Shown: positions 33,614 through 41,861, numbered from the stretch's first letter. The stretch is DNA of 59,067 nt from Lachnospiraceae bacterium (GCA_022792885.1 JAAWBX010000021.1:1-59067), one strand, 5' to 3'. Numbers and translations are program-made. The notes: a model not told the origin generated them from the sequence alone.

Positions 33614-34369
33614 ATGAATATAAACTGGAACGCAAAAGGGTATGCGGATCATTTTCAATTTGTACCCCGGTACGGCAACGCGCTCCTGGAACTGCTCGAT
33701 ATTTCGGAGGGTATGCGCTGTCTTGACCTCGGCTGCGGAAACGGCGCTCTGACCGGGAAGCTGGCGGATCAAAGGCTGTTGGTCACGGGTCTGGATGATT
33801 CTTCGGAGATGCTTGAGATTGCGAAAAAGAATTATCCGGGACTTGCTTTTGTCAAAGGCAGCGCCGTTGATTTTGCGTTGGATGAGCCTCAGGACATTGT
33901 GTTTTCCAACGCGGTCCTTCATTGGATCGATCCGGCGTGTCAGCCGAACATGCTGGCCTGTATTTTTCGCGCTCTGAAACCCGGCGGGCAGTTTGTTTTT
34001 GAAATGGGCGGAAAAGGCTGTACGGCGAACATTCACCGGGCGGTGAGGGCGGAATTTGAGAGCCGCGGCCTGTCGTATTCGTTTCCGTTTTTCTTTCCGA
34101 CGATCGGAGAGTATGCGCCCATGCTGGAGCAGGCGGGTTTTCGGGTCGTTTACGCGGTACTTTTTGATCGGAAAACGCTTCTTGAGGGGGAGGACGGAAT
34201 GTACGACTGGATCCGGATGTTTTTGAAAAAACCGTTTGAGGGATTGGATTCGGAGGTGTCGGAAGAGATCGTGCGGGCGGCGGTGAACGCGCTTCGGCCG
34301 CTGCTTTGTGAGAACGGAACGTGGTACGCGGATTATGTGCGGTTGAGGATGAAGGCGGTGAAAAGATGA
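33614..34369 (+). CDS. Class I SAM-dependent methyltransferase
   Basis: A 251-residue methyltransferase resembling trans-aconitate 2-methyltransferase (Tam). Motif I is LDLGCGNGALTGKLA (about residues 38-52), motif II includes VTGLDDSSEML, and the motif IV region is DIVFSNAVLHWI, followed by LKPGGQFVFEMGG. The Tam-type start YADHFQFVPRYGNALLELL is present. The substrate is unassigned. Last gene before the recombinase cassette; its 3' end lies 54 bases from the left inverted repeat. Confidence 0.85.
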   Translation: MNINWNAKGYADHFQFVPRYGNALLELLDISEGMRCLDLGCGNGALTGKLADQRLLVTGLDDSSEMLEIAKKNYPGLAFVKGSAVDFALDEPQDIVFSNAVLHWIDPACQPNMLACIFRALKPGGQFVFEMGGKGCTANIHRAVRAEFESRGLSYSFPFFFPTIGEYAPMLEQAGFRVVYAVLFDRKTLLEGEDGMYDWIRMFLKKPFEGLDSEVSEEIVRAAVNALRPLLCENGTWYADYVRLRMKAVKR

Positions 34370-34422
34370 GAGTCCGGGAACGACATATGTGAAAAACAGA
34401 CCGTTCGATCGTAATATGGGAC

Positions 34423-34441
34423 ATGAATTATGGCACTTCAT
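34423..34441 (+). repeat. Left inverted repeat (IR-L) flanking the recombinase gene
   Basis: ATGAATTATGGCACTTCAT. Its reverse complement, with one difference (G for T at position 6 of the plus-strand site), is found at 35989-36007. Each copy is a near-palindrome (7-base arms around ATGGC/GCCAT), the usual shape of a tyrosine-recombinase core site. The asymmetric centre shows that the two copies are inverted. Confidence 0.75.
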
Positions 34442-34448
34442 TATATCA
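34440..34448 (-). promoter_or_regulatory. Leftward extended -10 at the cassette edge
   Basis: On the minus strand the sequence reads TGA-TATAAT, an exact extended -10; its last two bases belong to IR-L. The -35 position (TATATT) is poor. In the present orientation it points toward the 3' end of the methyltransferase gene. After inversion it would point at the helicase gene. Confidence 0.5.
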
Positions 34449-34503
34449 TGGGACCGGAGAAAAATATATCGTAATTTTTACCATTCGGCGCATTATAATG
34501 TTC

Positions 34504-34593
34504 CCCTCCGGGTACCCCGTATCGCCATCCGGCGTTTTATAATGTATACCCTCCAGGTACCCCGTATCGCCATCCGGCGTTTTATAATGTATA
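34504..34593 (+). repeat. Two tandem 45-bp direct repeats with partial satellite copies
   Basis: 34504-34548 and 34549-34593 are identical except for one base (CCGGG versus CCAGG). A partial copy (about 34479-34502) precedes them and an inverted partial copy (about 34648-34668, reverse complement TACCGCCATTCGGCTATAAT) follows. Each copy carries TATAAT. Candidates for arm-type binding sites of the recombinase and/or tandem promoters for it. Confidence 0.8.
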
Positions 34594-34798
34594 ATTATAT
34601 CGCCGCGGCGCTCTCATGTCAATATTTCATGAGGGGTTACACTTGAATTATAGCCGAATGGCGGTATGGAATGCCCGGAAGGCGCACAAAAACAGAGCAA
34701 TCCTTTCGCAAAATCCTTTTCAAGAACCGGAATGACCACTCTACGATTTATTCGCAGTCATGGAGCACCGTCAAAAATCAACGCAAGGAGAACATGAC

Positions 34799-35938
34799 AT
34801 GCCAAGAAAAGGAGAGAACATTTTCAAACGGAAGGACGGGAGGTGGGAAGCAAGATACATTCATCACTATGAGAACGGCAAGCCAAAATACCGGTATCTC
34901 TACGGCGCCACGTATTCCGAAGCCCGGGCGAAAAGGGCGGCGGAATTGTCTTCCCGGGAGACGGTTTACGTGCCCGGCGCAAAAAAACAGAACAATTTTG
35001 AAATGCTGGCGGCCTTATGGTTGAAAGACATCAAAATATCCGTCAAAGAATCCACGTATACCAGATACCATCGCATCATTGTCCGGTATCTCGTACCGCG
35101 GTTGCGGGGGCAGCCGCTTACCGGACTGGATACCCGGTATTTAAACGGATTTACCGAAAGGCTTCTGCGGGAAGGCGGGGCCGGAAACGGCCCTCTTTCT
35201 GCGAAGACGGTGACCGATATCTTATGCGTATTGAAATCGATTCTCAAATACGGAAGAGAAAATCATTTTCCGTGTCACAATATCGGCGGATTAAAATATC
35301 CGCAGAAAACTCCCAAAAAAGTAAAATATCTGACCGAAGAAAATAGAACAAAACTGGAAAACCTACTTTTATATTCCGAGGACACGACAAGCCTCGGAAT
35401 TATTTTTTCTCTTTTTACAGGAGTGAGGATCGGGGAACTCTGTGGTTTGCGCTGGGGAGATATTGATTTTGTTTCTTCTACGGTTGTAATATGCCGGACC
35501 GTGGAACGGATTGCGGATCTGGATCCCGAAACTTCCGCCAGAACAAAGGTGATCGTAACCGAACCCAAGACCGGAAGCTCGGTCCGCACGATCCCGCTGC
35601 CGGCTTTCCTGATGGAATATCTTTTGAAACAGCGATGTCCGGATGATTGCTATTTATTGACCGGTACGAAAAAATTTACGGAACCTCATCAATATTATAT
35701 CCGTTACCAAAAACTTCTGGATCGTTGCCAGATAGATCGATGTACGTTTCATGCGCTTCGGCACAGTTTTGCCACCGGTTGTATCGAGCGAGGGTTCGAT
35801 ACAAAATCACTCGCCGAGATTCTCGGTCACGCGAGCATCGCCACCACCCTTGCGGTTTATGTACATCCTACCTTACAGCAAAAGAAAATGCAGATGGAAC
35901 GCTGGAGTCCCGCCTGCCTTTCGCAGTCAAAAAAATAG
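34799..35938 (+). CDS. Tyrosine recombinase/integrase
   Basis: A 379-residue phage-type tyrosine recombinase. An N-terminal arm-binding region (GENIFKRKDGRWEARYIHHYENGKPKYRYLYG, about 5-40) is followed by a SAM-like core-binding domain (about 60-170) and the catalytic domain: first Arg in GVRIGELCGLRW, HALRHSFATG (H-x-x-R), GHASIATTLAVY with His and the nucleophile Tyr. All catalytic residues look intact. ATG 34799 is chosen over the ATG at 34760 because of AAGGAG (34785-34790). It lies inside the 19-bp inverted repeat pair and is followed by a strong terminator. Likely acts on the IR sites. Confidence 0.9.
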   Translation: MPRKGENIFKRKDGRWEARYIHHYENGKPKYRYLYGATYSEARAKRAAELSSRETVYVPGAKKQNNFEMLAALWLKDIKISVKESTYTRYHRIIVRYLVPRLRGQPLTGLDTRYLNGFTERLLREGGAGNGPLSAKTVTDILCVLKSILKYGRENHFPCHNIGGLKYPQKTPKKVKYLTEENRTKLENLLLYSEDTTSLGIIFSLFTGVRIGELCGLRWGDIDFVSSTVVICRTVERIADLDPETSARTKVIVTEPKTGSSVRTIPLPAFLMEYLLKQRCPDDCYLLTGTKKFTEPHQYYIRYQKLLDRCQIDRCTFHALRHSFATGCIERGFDTKSLAEILGHASIATTLAVYVHPTLQQKKMQMERWSPACLSQSKK

Positions 35939-35944
35939 TTTCGA

Positions 35945-35985
35945 AAGGCCGGATTCCCTGTAAAAACAGGGATAATCCGGCTTTT
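35945..35985 (+). terminator. Terminator after the recombinase, inside the right inverted repeat
   Basis: A two-part stem: GCCGGATT pairs with AATCCGGC, and TCCCTG pairs with CAGGGA around TAAAAA, followed by TTTT. It stops transcription before IR-R and the helicase gene in the present orientation. Confidence 0.85.
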
Positions 35986-35988
35986 GTC

Positions 35989-36007
35989 ATGAAGTGCCAT
36001 ACTTCAT
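35989..36007 (-). repeat. Right inverted repeat (IR-R)
   Basis: Plus strand ATGAAGTGCCATACTTCAT; the minus strand matches IR-L with one mismatch. The arms ATGAAGT and ACTTCAT are perfectly complementary around GCCAT. It lies 49 bases before the helicase start codon. Confidence 0.75.
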
Positions 36008-36056
36008 GATATCCGTTCGCCTGTCGTCGAAAGTTTTTTGCAGCGGAGGTGACGGG

Positions 36057-38180
36057 ATGGGGATCGAATTGTTTCAACATAATGAAGAGGCTTATCGGTC
36101 GGCTCTTTTCATGCTGAAAGAGACGGGTAAGGCCGCCGTCGTTCATCCGACCGGTACGGGAAAGTCGTTTATCGGTTTTAAATTGTGTGAAGATTTTCCG
36201 GAGAAAACGATTCTCTGGCTGTCTCCGTCGGAATATATTTTTCGGACTCAGTTGGAAAATCTACGAAGGGCCGCCGACGGCTATCAGCCGGGAAACGTGG
36301 CGTTTCGCACATACGCCAGGCTGGTTTGGATGGATGAAGAAGAGATTGCTTCGATACGGCCGGATGTGATCGTGTTGGACGAATTTCATCGGTGCGGAGC
36401 CAGGCAGTGGGGCGCGGGCGTGCAAAGGTTGCTGGCGTTCTACCCGAAAGCCGGGCTGCTGGGCCTTTCGGCGACGGCGGTCCGTTATTTGGATAATCGA
36501 CGTGATATGGCGGACGAGCTGTTTGAGGGGAATGTCGCTTCCGAGATGACGTTGGGAGAGGCGATCGTCCGGGGGATTTTGTGTCCGCCGAAGTATGTGT
36601 TATCCGTTTTCTCTTATCGGAGAGATCTGGAAAAATATGAACGCCGCGTGCGTCTTGTGAAGAACCGGGCCGTGCGGGAGAAAGGGGAAAAATATCTGGA
36701 GGCCTTGCGTCGGGCTCTGGAGAAAGCCGACGGCTGCGACGAGATCTTTTCCCGCCATATGGCGGACAGAACCGGAAAATATCTCGTTTTCTGCGCAAAC
36801 AAAGAGCACATGGACGAGATGATGCGTTTATCTTCCGAATGGTTTCAAAAGGTCGATCGGGAAGCGCATGTTTATTCGGTCTATACCGGAGATCCCATGG
36901 CGAGCGAATCGTTCCGAAGGTTCCGGGAAGATGAGAGCAACCGTTTGCGTCTGTTGTACTGTATTGATGCTTTGAATGAAGGGATTCACGTGGAAGATAT
37001 CAGCGGTGTGATTTTGCTGCGCCCGACCGTTTCGCCGATCGTTTACAAACAGCAGATCGGCCGCGCGTTTTCGGCGGGGAAAAAGAAAGGAGCGGTTATT
37101 TTTGACATTGTCCTGAACATTGAAAATTTATTCAGTATCGGCGCGGTGGAGGAGGAGATGCAGATCGCGGCGGCCTGCTACCGTTCCCGGGGGAGGGAAA
37201 ATGAGATTGTCCGGGAACACTTCCGGGTCGTGGACGAAGTGCGGGATTGCATCGCGCTTTTTGAAAAACTGAATAAAACGTTGGGGGCTTCCTGGGATTT
37301 GATGTACGATCAGGCGAAGCGATATTATGAAGCCTGCGGGAATTTGGATATCTCTTCCCGTTATCGGACGGAGGACGGATATTCCCTCGGGAACTGGGTT
37401 TTTGTGCAGAGAAATGTTCGCCGGGGAGTTGTGGCCGGCCGGCTTTCAGAGGAGCAGATCCGAAAACTGGATGAGATCGGGATGGTCTGGGAAAGCGTGC
37501 GGGATGTGAACTGGTCCCGCAACTATGCGGCGGCCAGAGAGTATTATGGGACGCACGGGGATTTGGACGTGCCGGCTCATTTTGTTACGAAGGCCGGAGT
37601 TTTTTTGGGTTTATGGCTCGGTCAGTTAAGGAACTGGGAGCGATCCGGGGCCCGGCCGGGATACCTGACGCCGGCCCGGAAGGAGCGGCTGGACGAAATC
37701 GGGATGATCTGGAACAAGCCGGATCACGTCTGGGAACAGAATTATGCGGCTGCCTGCGATTATCTTCGAGAGAACGGGCATTTGCGGATACCGGCTTCCT
37801 ATGCGACGGGGGACGGGATCCGGTTGGGAGCCTGGCTGGCCCGTCAGCGCGCCCTTCGGGCCGGGAAGATTCGGCGGGGACGGCTTACGGAAGAACAGAT
37901 CGCCCGCTTGGACGCCATCGGTATGATCTGGGACAGCCGTGTGGATTCAAAATGGGAGAAAGGCTATGAAGCGCTGAAAGTATACATGGAAAAATACGGG
38001 AACGCGCCGATACCGGCGGATTATCGGAGCGCGGACGGGTTGATTTTAAAAAGCTGGGTTCAAAATCAGAGGAAGCGTTATCGGAGCGGAAAGCTGGAAG
38101 AAGAACGGAAGAAACAGTTGGATGCCGTTGGGTTTGTCTGGGGAAGCAAAAAAACATTTGATATCAGGATTTTTCTTTGA
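36057..38180 (+). CDS. DEAD/DEAH-type helicase with helicase-associated (HA) repeats
   Basis: A superfamily 2 helicase of 707 residues. Motifs: HPTGTGKS (Walker A, about residues 36-43), VIVLDEFH (motif II), LLGLSATA (motif III) and QQIGRAFS (motif VI). The C-terminal 280 residues hold four helicase-associated repeats of about 65 residues, each ending LDEIGMVW, LDEIGMIW, LDAIGMIW or LDAVGFVW. ATG 36057 is chosen because of GGAGGT at 36045-36050; the frame is open to 35994 within IR-R. Only 49 bases separate it from IR-R, with no visible promoter, so it should depend on transcription from inside the cassette. Role unknown. Confidence 0.88.
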   Translation: MGIELFQHNEEAYRSALFMLKETGKAAVVHPTGTGKSFIGFKLCEDFPEKTILWLSPSEYIFRTQLENLRRAADGYQPGNVAFRTYARLVWMDEEEIASIRPDVIVLDEFHRCGARQWGAGVQRLLAFYPKAGLLGLSATAVRYLDNRRDMADELFEGNVASEMTLGEAIVRGILCPPKYVLSVFSYRRDLEKYERRVRLVKNRAVREKGEKYLEALRRALEKADGCDEIFSRHMADRTGKYLVFCANKEHMDEMMRLSSEWFQKVDREAHVYSVYTGDPMASESFRRFREDESNRLRLLYCIDALNEGIHVEDISGVILLRPTVSPIVYKQQIGRAFSAGKKKGAVIFDIVLNIENLFSIGAVEEEMQIAAACYRSRGRENEIVREHFRVVDEVRDCIALFEKLNKTLGASWDLMYDQAKRYYEACGNLDISSRYRTEDGYSLGNWVFVQRNVRRGVVAGRLSEEQIRKLDEIGMVWESVRDVNWSRNYAAAREYYGTHGDLDVPAHFVTKAGVFLGLWLGQLRNWERSGARPGYLTPARKERLDEIGMIWNKPDHVWEQNYAAACDYLRENGHLRIPASYATGDGIRLGAWLARQRALRAGKIRRGRLTEEQIARLDAIGMIWDSRVDSKWEKGYEALKVYMEKYGNAPIPADYRSADGLILKSWVQNQRKRYRSGKLEEERKKQLDAVGFVWGSKKTFDIRIFL

Positions 38181-38221
38181 ACGGTTAGACGGGTACGGTA
38201 AGAACGGGAAAGGGATATATC

Positions 38222-39619
38222 ATGAAAAAACGTGAGATTAGTTTTAGTCCTCCTGATATTTCTGAATTGGAAATGGATGAAGTGATGAAGGCTCTGCGGT
38301 CCGGATGGATCACAACCGGTCCGCGCACAAAACTTCTTGAGAGAAGACTCGCCGCCTTTATTGAAACAGGGAAGGTAGACGTGAAGACCGAAGCGGAAAC
38401 GGATCGGTGGAACAATCGTGTCGTATGCTTGAATTCGGCGACGGCCGCCGAGGAAATGAATCTGAGGATATTCGGCATAGGTCCCGGCGATGAAGTTATT
38501 GTTCCGGCCTATACGTATACGGCTTCCGTGTCTGCGGTGATACATTGCGGGGCTTCGGTAAAGTTTGTCGACATTCAGAAAGACGGCGATGCGGCGACTC
38601 ATATGCCGGAGATGGATTATGGGATGTTGGAAAAGGCAATCACGGAGAAGACGAAAGCGATCGTTACTGTCGATCTGGGCGGCATTGTGTGCGACTACGA
38701 CAAGATTTTTGAGATCGTGGAGAGAAAAAGGGAGCGGTTTCGGGCAGGAAAGAGCGATGGGACGGCGCTTGGTGAATTGACTTCGCGTATCCAACGCGCG
38801 GTCGGACGTGTGGCCGTTATGGCTGATTGCGCTCATAGTCTCGGTGCAAATCGTGTTGTTTCTCATACCGGAGAAGGCACGGTCGGGAGGAAGAGACGGT
38901 ACTGCGGCGCAATAGCGGATTTTACAAGTTTCAGTTTTCATGCGGTAAAGAATTTTACCACGGCGGAAGGAGGCGCAAGTACATGGCTCCCGCTGAAAGG
39001 GATTAGCGATGCCGAAATCTATCACATGTATCAACTCCTTTCTCTTCATGGACAGAGCAGGGATGCATTGGCAAAGACCCGGGCCGGCGGCTGGGAATAT
39101 GACGTCATTGGTCCGTGGTACAAATGTAATATGACGGATATCATGGCTGCGATCGGGTTAAGGCAATTAGATCGATATCCTGCCCTGATTGACAGAAGAG
39201 CAGCGATGATGGAGAAGTATGACGCCGTGTGTGATGAGCTCGGGCTTCAACATATGGCGCATGTTACCGAGGATATGGATAGTTCGAAACATCTTTATCT
39301 CATTCGTGTGCCGGAGATGGATGCGGAACAGAGGAATGAGATCATTGAAAAGATGGCGGAGGCGGGCGTGGCGGTCAACGTTCATTACAAACCGCTTCCG
39401 ATGATGACGGCATATAAGGCGTTGGGTTGGGATATCCGCGATTTCCCGAACGCCTATGATTATTATCATAATTTGATTACGTTACCGTTCCACACGCTTT
39501 TGTCCGATGAGGATGTAGAATATGTGTGCGGAATATTAAAGGCAGTTATAAAAGTATTTCGGATGAAGACGGTTAAGGGGAAACGCGACTATGAGAATAA
39601 CCTGGATTGGAAATCATGA
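38222..39619 (+). CDS. DegT/DnrJ/EryC1/StrS-family sugar aminotransferase
   Basis: PLP-dependent aminotransferase acting on nucleotide keto-sugars, 465 residues, longer than the usual 370-400 because of insertions around residues 55-65 and 165-220. Features: SGWITTGPRTKLLE, CLNSATAAEEMNLRIFGIGPGDEVIVPAYTYTASVSAV, ADCAHSLGA, and the Schiff-base Lys in SFHAVKNFTTAEGG. First enzyme of the polysaccharide cluster; AAAGGGA precedes the ATG. It overlaps the formyltransferase gene by 29 bases. A 4-amino sugar product is likely (inference). Confidence 0.88.
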   Translation: MKKREISFSPPDISELEMDEVMKALRSGWITTGPRTKLLERRLAAFIETGKVDVKTEAETDRWNNRVVCLNSATAAEEMNLRIFGIGPGDEVIVPAYTYTASVSAVIHCGASVKFVDIQKDGDAATHMPEMDYGMLEKAITEKTKAIVTVDLGGIVCDYDKIFEIVERKRERFRAGKSDGTALGELTSRIQRAVGRVAVMADCAHSLGANRVVSHTGEGTVGRKRRYCGAIADFTSFSFHAVKNFTTAEGGASTWLPLKGISDAEIYHMYQLLSLHGQSRDALAKTRAGGWEYDVIGPWYKCNMTDIMAAIGLRQLDRYPALIDRRAAMMEKYDAVCDELGLQHMAHVTEDMDSSKHLYLIRVPEMDAEQRNEIIEKMAEAGVAVNVHYKPLPMMTAYKALGWDIRDFPNAYDYYHNLITLPFHTLLSDEDVEYVCGILKAVIKVFRMKTVKGKRDYENNLDWKS

Positions 39620-40535
39620 GGAAGGCGTTTTGGCGTTTCGTCAGACGATCGAAAGGAACGGCGTTGACGCGTTTATAACGCTTGACGACGCTGCGTTTGC
39701 CAAAAGAAGCGCCGGTTCGAGGGAATATATCGAGATCTGCGAGATGAACGAGATACCGGTCTTTCCGGTCGATACGATCAAAAGCGATAAAGCCCGTGAG
39801 ATTATTTCCGGGTTGAAGCCCGATTTGCTGGTGGTGTTTGGGTGGAGCGAAATCCTTCCCGAACGTATTCTTGATATTCCTGCGATTGGTACGGTTGGTA
39901 CTCATGCGTCCCTTCTTCCCCATAACAGGGGAAGCGCGCCGATCAATTGGGCGTTGATTCATGGAGAAGAAACAACAGGCAATACCATGATGTGGCTCAG
40001 CAGGGAAGTCGACGCGGGAACGATCGTTGACCAGATGGAAATTCCCATTACTCTTTTTGACACCTGCCGAACGCTCTATAAGAGCGTGGCAAGAACCAAT
40101 GCGGAGATGTTGAGGAAGCTTTTGGATTCTCTTAACAGCGGGGTGAAACCGACTTCATTGATAGAAAATCGAACGGACGAGGCGCTTCTTCCGAGACGCC
40201 GGCCTGAAGATGGCCGTATAAATTGGGAAAAGGGAGCAAAGGAGTTATATGATTTTATCCGGGCTTTGACAAAACCGTATCCGGGCGCGTTTACATTTTT
40301 GGACGGGAAGAAATATTTTTTCTGGGAGGCGTCCGTATTGCCGCTTCGGAGTGAAGAGAAGCCGGGGACCATCCTTGGGACCGGTTTTGGATTTGCGGAT
40401 AACGGGGAGGGAATCTGCGTGTCAACGAAAGACCATATTCTCTGGGTGTCGTTGCTTGAGGACGAAGAAGGCATTGAATACTCCAATCGGAAATTATATG
40501 ACCTTGGATTGAGAGGAACATTTGGAGATGAATAG
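39591..40535 (+). CDS. Sugar N-formyltransferase-like protein
   Basis: Formyl-THF-dependent formyltransferase, 314 residues, related to methionyl-tRNA formyltransferase and to sugar N-formyltransferases (ArnA N-domain, VioF). The conserved SLLPHNRGSAPINWALIHGE and REVDAGTIV (catalytic Asp) are visible, and the C-terminal part (about 200-310) resembles Fmt_C. At the active site the usual N-x-H reads G-T-H, so the catalytic Asn is not conserved. Fmt proper is unlikely in this setting; N-formylation of the amino sugar from the preceding enzyme is the simplest role. Confidence 0.82.
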   Translation: MRITWIGNHEEGVLAFRQTIERNGVDAFITLDDAAFAKRSAGSREYIEICEMNEIPVFPVDTIKSDKAREIISGLKPDLLVVFGWSEILPERILDIPAIGTVGTHASLLPHNRGSAPINWALIHGEETTGNTMMWLSREVDAGTIVDQMEIPITLFDTCRTLYKSVARTNAEMLRKLLDSLNSGVKPTSLIENRTDEALLPRRRPEDGRINWEKGAKELYDFIRALTKPYPGAFTFLDGKKYFFWEASVLPLRSEEKPGTILGTGFGFADNGEGICVSTKDHILWVSLLEDEEGIEYSNRKLYDLGLRGTFGDE

Positions 40536-41184
40536 AGTTTTGGTTGTGGCGGCTCATCCGGACGATGAACTTCTCGGCGTAGGCGGAATTGTAATAAGAC
40601 ACACGCAGGCCGGTGATGAAGTTCGCTCCATTATCATGTGTGAAGGGGAATCCCTGCGTTATAAAGACGATGTGGGGCAAAATACGGCGATTTGCGAGGC
40701 GGCTGAAGTGATGGGAGTACGTAAGGTGTATCATTTGAAATATCCGGATCAAAAGCTGGATGCCTATACATTAACGGATTTGATTACGCCTTTGGAAGAA
40801 ATATCGGAAGAGTTTTGTCCGAATATCGTGTACTGTCAATCCGGCTGCGACGCGAATCGCGATCATAAGATATTGTTTGAGGCGGCTATGATTGCGTTTC
40901 GGCCTACGAGTATGTGGATAGAGGATTTTTACGGATTTTATACCGCGTCAAGTACCGAGTGGGGTTATCCGAGAAATTTTATTCCGGATACCTGGGTGGA
41001 TATATCGGATGTTCTTGGAAAAAAGATAGAGGCGTTTGAGAAATATCACAGCGAGCTCAGAGAATATCCGCATCCGAGATCGTCGGATTCGCTGCGTTTT
41101 CAGGCTCATTTCTGGGGAAATCAATGTTGTATGGACGCGGCCGAAGTGCTGATGACGGTCAGGAGAATATCGAGGAAAATATGA
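40528..41184 (+). CDS. PIG-L family deacetylase
   Basis: Zn-dependent N-deacetylase of the PIG-L/LmbE family, 218 residues from ATG 40528. The metal motif AAHPDDELLGVGG is at the N-terminus, and CDANRDHKILFEA supplies the second metal ligand region. GAGGAA (40513-40518) precedes the ATG, which lies inside the end of the formyltransferase gene. It could remove an N-acetyl group from a sugar intermediate or from the finished glycan. Confidence 0.87.
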   Translation: MNRVLVVAAHPDDELLGVGGIVIRHTQAGDEVRSIIMCEGESLRYKDDVGQNTAICEAAEVMGVRKVYHLKYPDQKLDAYTLTDLITPLEEISEEFCPNIVYCQSGCDANRDHKILFEAAMIAFRPTSMWIEDFYGFYTASSTEWGYPRNFIPDTWVDISDVLGKKIEAFEKYHSELREYPHPRSSDSLRFQAHFWGNQCCMDAAEVLMTVRRISRKI

Positions 41185-41232
41185 AAACGAAATAAAGCCG
41201 TGTAACATCGTGATGGGGAGGTGCTCTGAAAG

Positions 41233-41820
41233 ATGTATCAGATGATTGTCAAACGTTTGCTCGATATAGCGATATCTGTAATGGCATTGCTGTTTTTACT
41301 GATTTTGTTTGTCATTCTGGGGCCGATTATTTATTTTACGGACAAGGGGCCCATCTTCTATTGCGCGCCCCGTGTGGGGAAAAACGGAAAAATATTTAAC
41401 ATGTTTAAATTTCGTTCTATGTATGTAAATGTACCGGATATCAGAAACGAAGACGGCTCCACCTATAATTCGGAAAAAGATCCGCGCGTTACGCCAATAG
41501 GAAGAATAATTCGACAAACATCGTTAGATGAAATACCTCAATTTTTAAATACGTTATTCGGCACGATGAGCGTAATCGGCCCGAGGCCGGATCTGCCAAC
41601 GGCAATCGATAAATATACGGAAACCGAAAGACGCAAGCTGAAAGTAAGGCCCGGAATCACCGGATATAATCAGGCGTATTTTAGAAATTCCGTAACCTGG
41701 AAAGAATGCCTGGAACACGATGTGTATTATGTAGAGAATCTTTCGTTTTTATTTGACGTAAAAATCTTTATTAAGACGTTGGAAAGCGTAATTATGCAGA
41801 AGGGTATTCATAGAAACTGA
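41233..41820 (+). CDS. Undecaprenyl-phosphate sugar-1-phosphate transferase
   Basis: Initiating glycosyltransferase of the bacterial sugar transferase family (PF02397), 195 residues, short form with one N-terminal membrane helix (about 10-35). Conserved KRLLDIAISV, GKNGKIFNMFKFRSMYVNV, RQTSLDEIPQFLNTLFGTMSVIGPRPDLPTAIDKY and KVRPGITGYNQ are all present. It would load the first sugar phosphate onto the lipid carrier. GGAGGT precedes the ATG. Confidence 0.93.
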   Translation: MYQMIVKRLLDIAISVMALLFLLILFVILGPIIYFTDKGPIFYCAPRVGKNGKIFNMFKFRSMYVNVPDIRNEDGSTYNSEKDPRVTPIGRIIRQTSLDEIPQFLNTLFGTMSVIGPRPDLPTAIDKYTETERRKLKVRPGITGYNQAYFRNSVTWKECLEHDVYYVENLSFLFDVKIFIKTLESVIMQKGIHRN

Positions 41821-41861
41821 GAGAGAATTATCGTTTTAAAAAATCTGAATGGAGAGAAGAA

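Larger units (their letters stand above)
34370..34798. other. Regulatory region left of the recombinase gene
   Basis: This 429-base gap holds the left inverted repeat (34423-34441), a leftward extended -10 next to it (34440-34448), tandem 45-bp direct repeats (34504-34593) with a partial extra copy before them and an inverted partial copy at 34648-34668, and the recombinase ribosome binding site. A short open frame through the repeats (34389-34646) is not credible. Confidence 0.6.

Noticed and set aside
34504-34593. CRISPR array
   Set aside because: Only two units of 45 bp directly joined with no spacers and no cas genes anywhere in the window.
34389-34646. An 85-codon open frame across the direct repeats
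   Set aside because: Its product contains a repeated VPRIAIRRFIMY segment produced by the 45-bp repeats and has no ribosome binding site; it is a repeat artefact.
34423-36007. attL/attR of an integrated prophage or integrative element
   Set aside because: The flanking repeats are inverted, not direct, and enclose only the recombinase gene, with no cargo, excisionase or phage genes.
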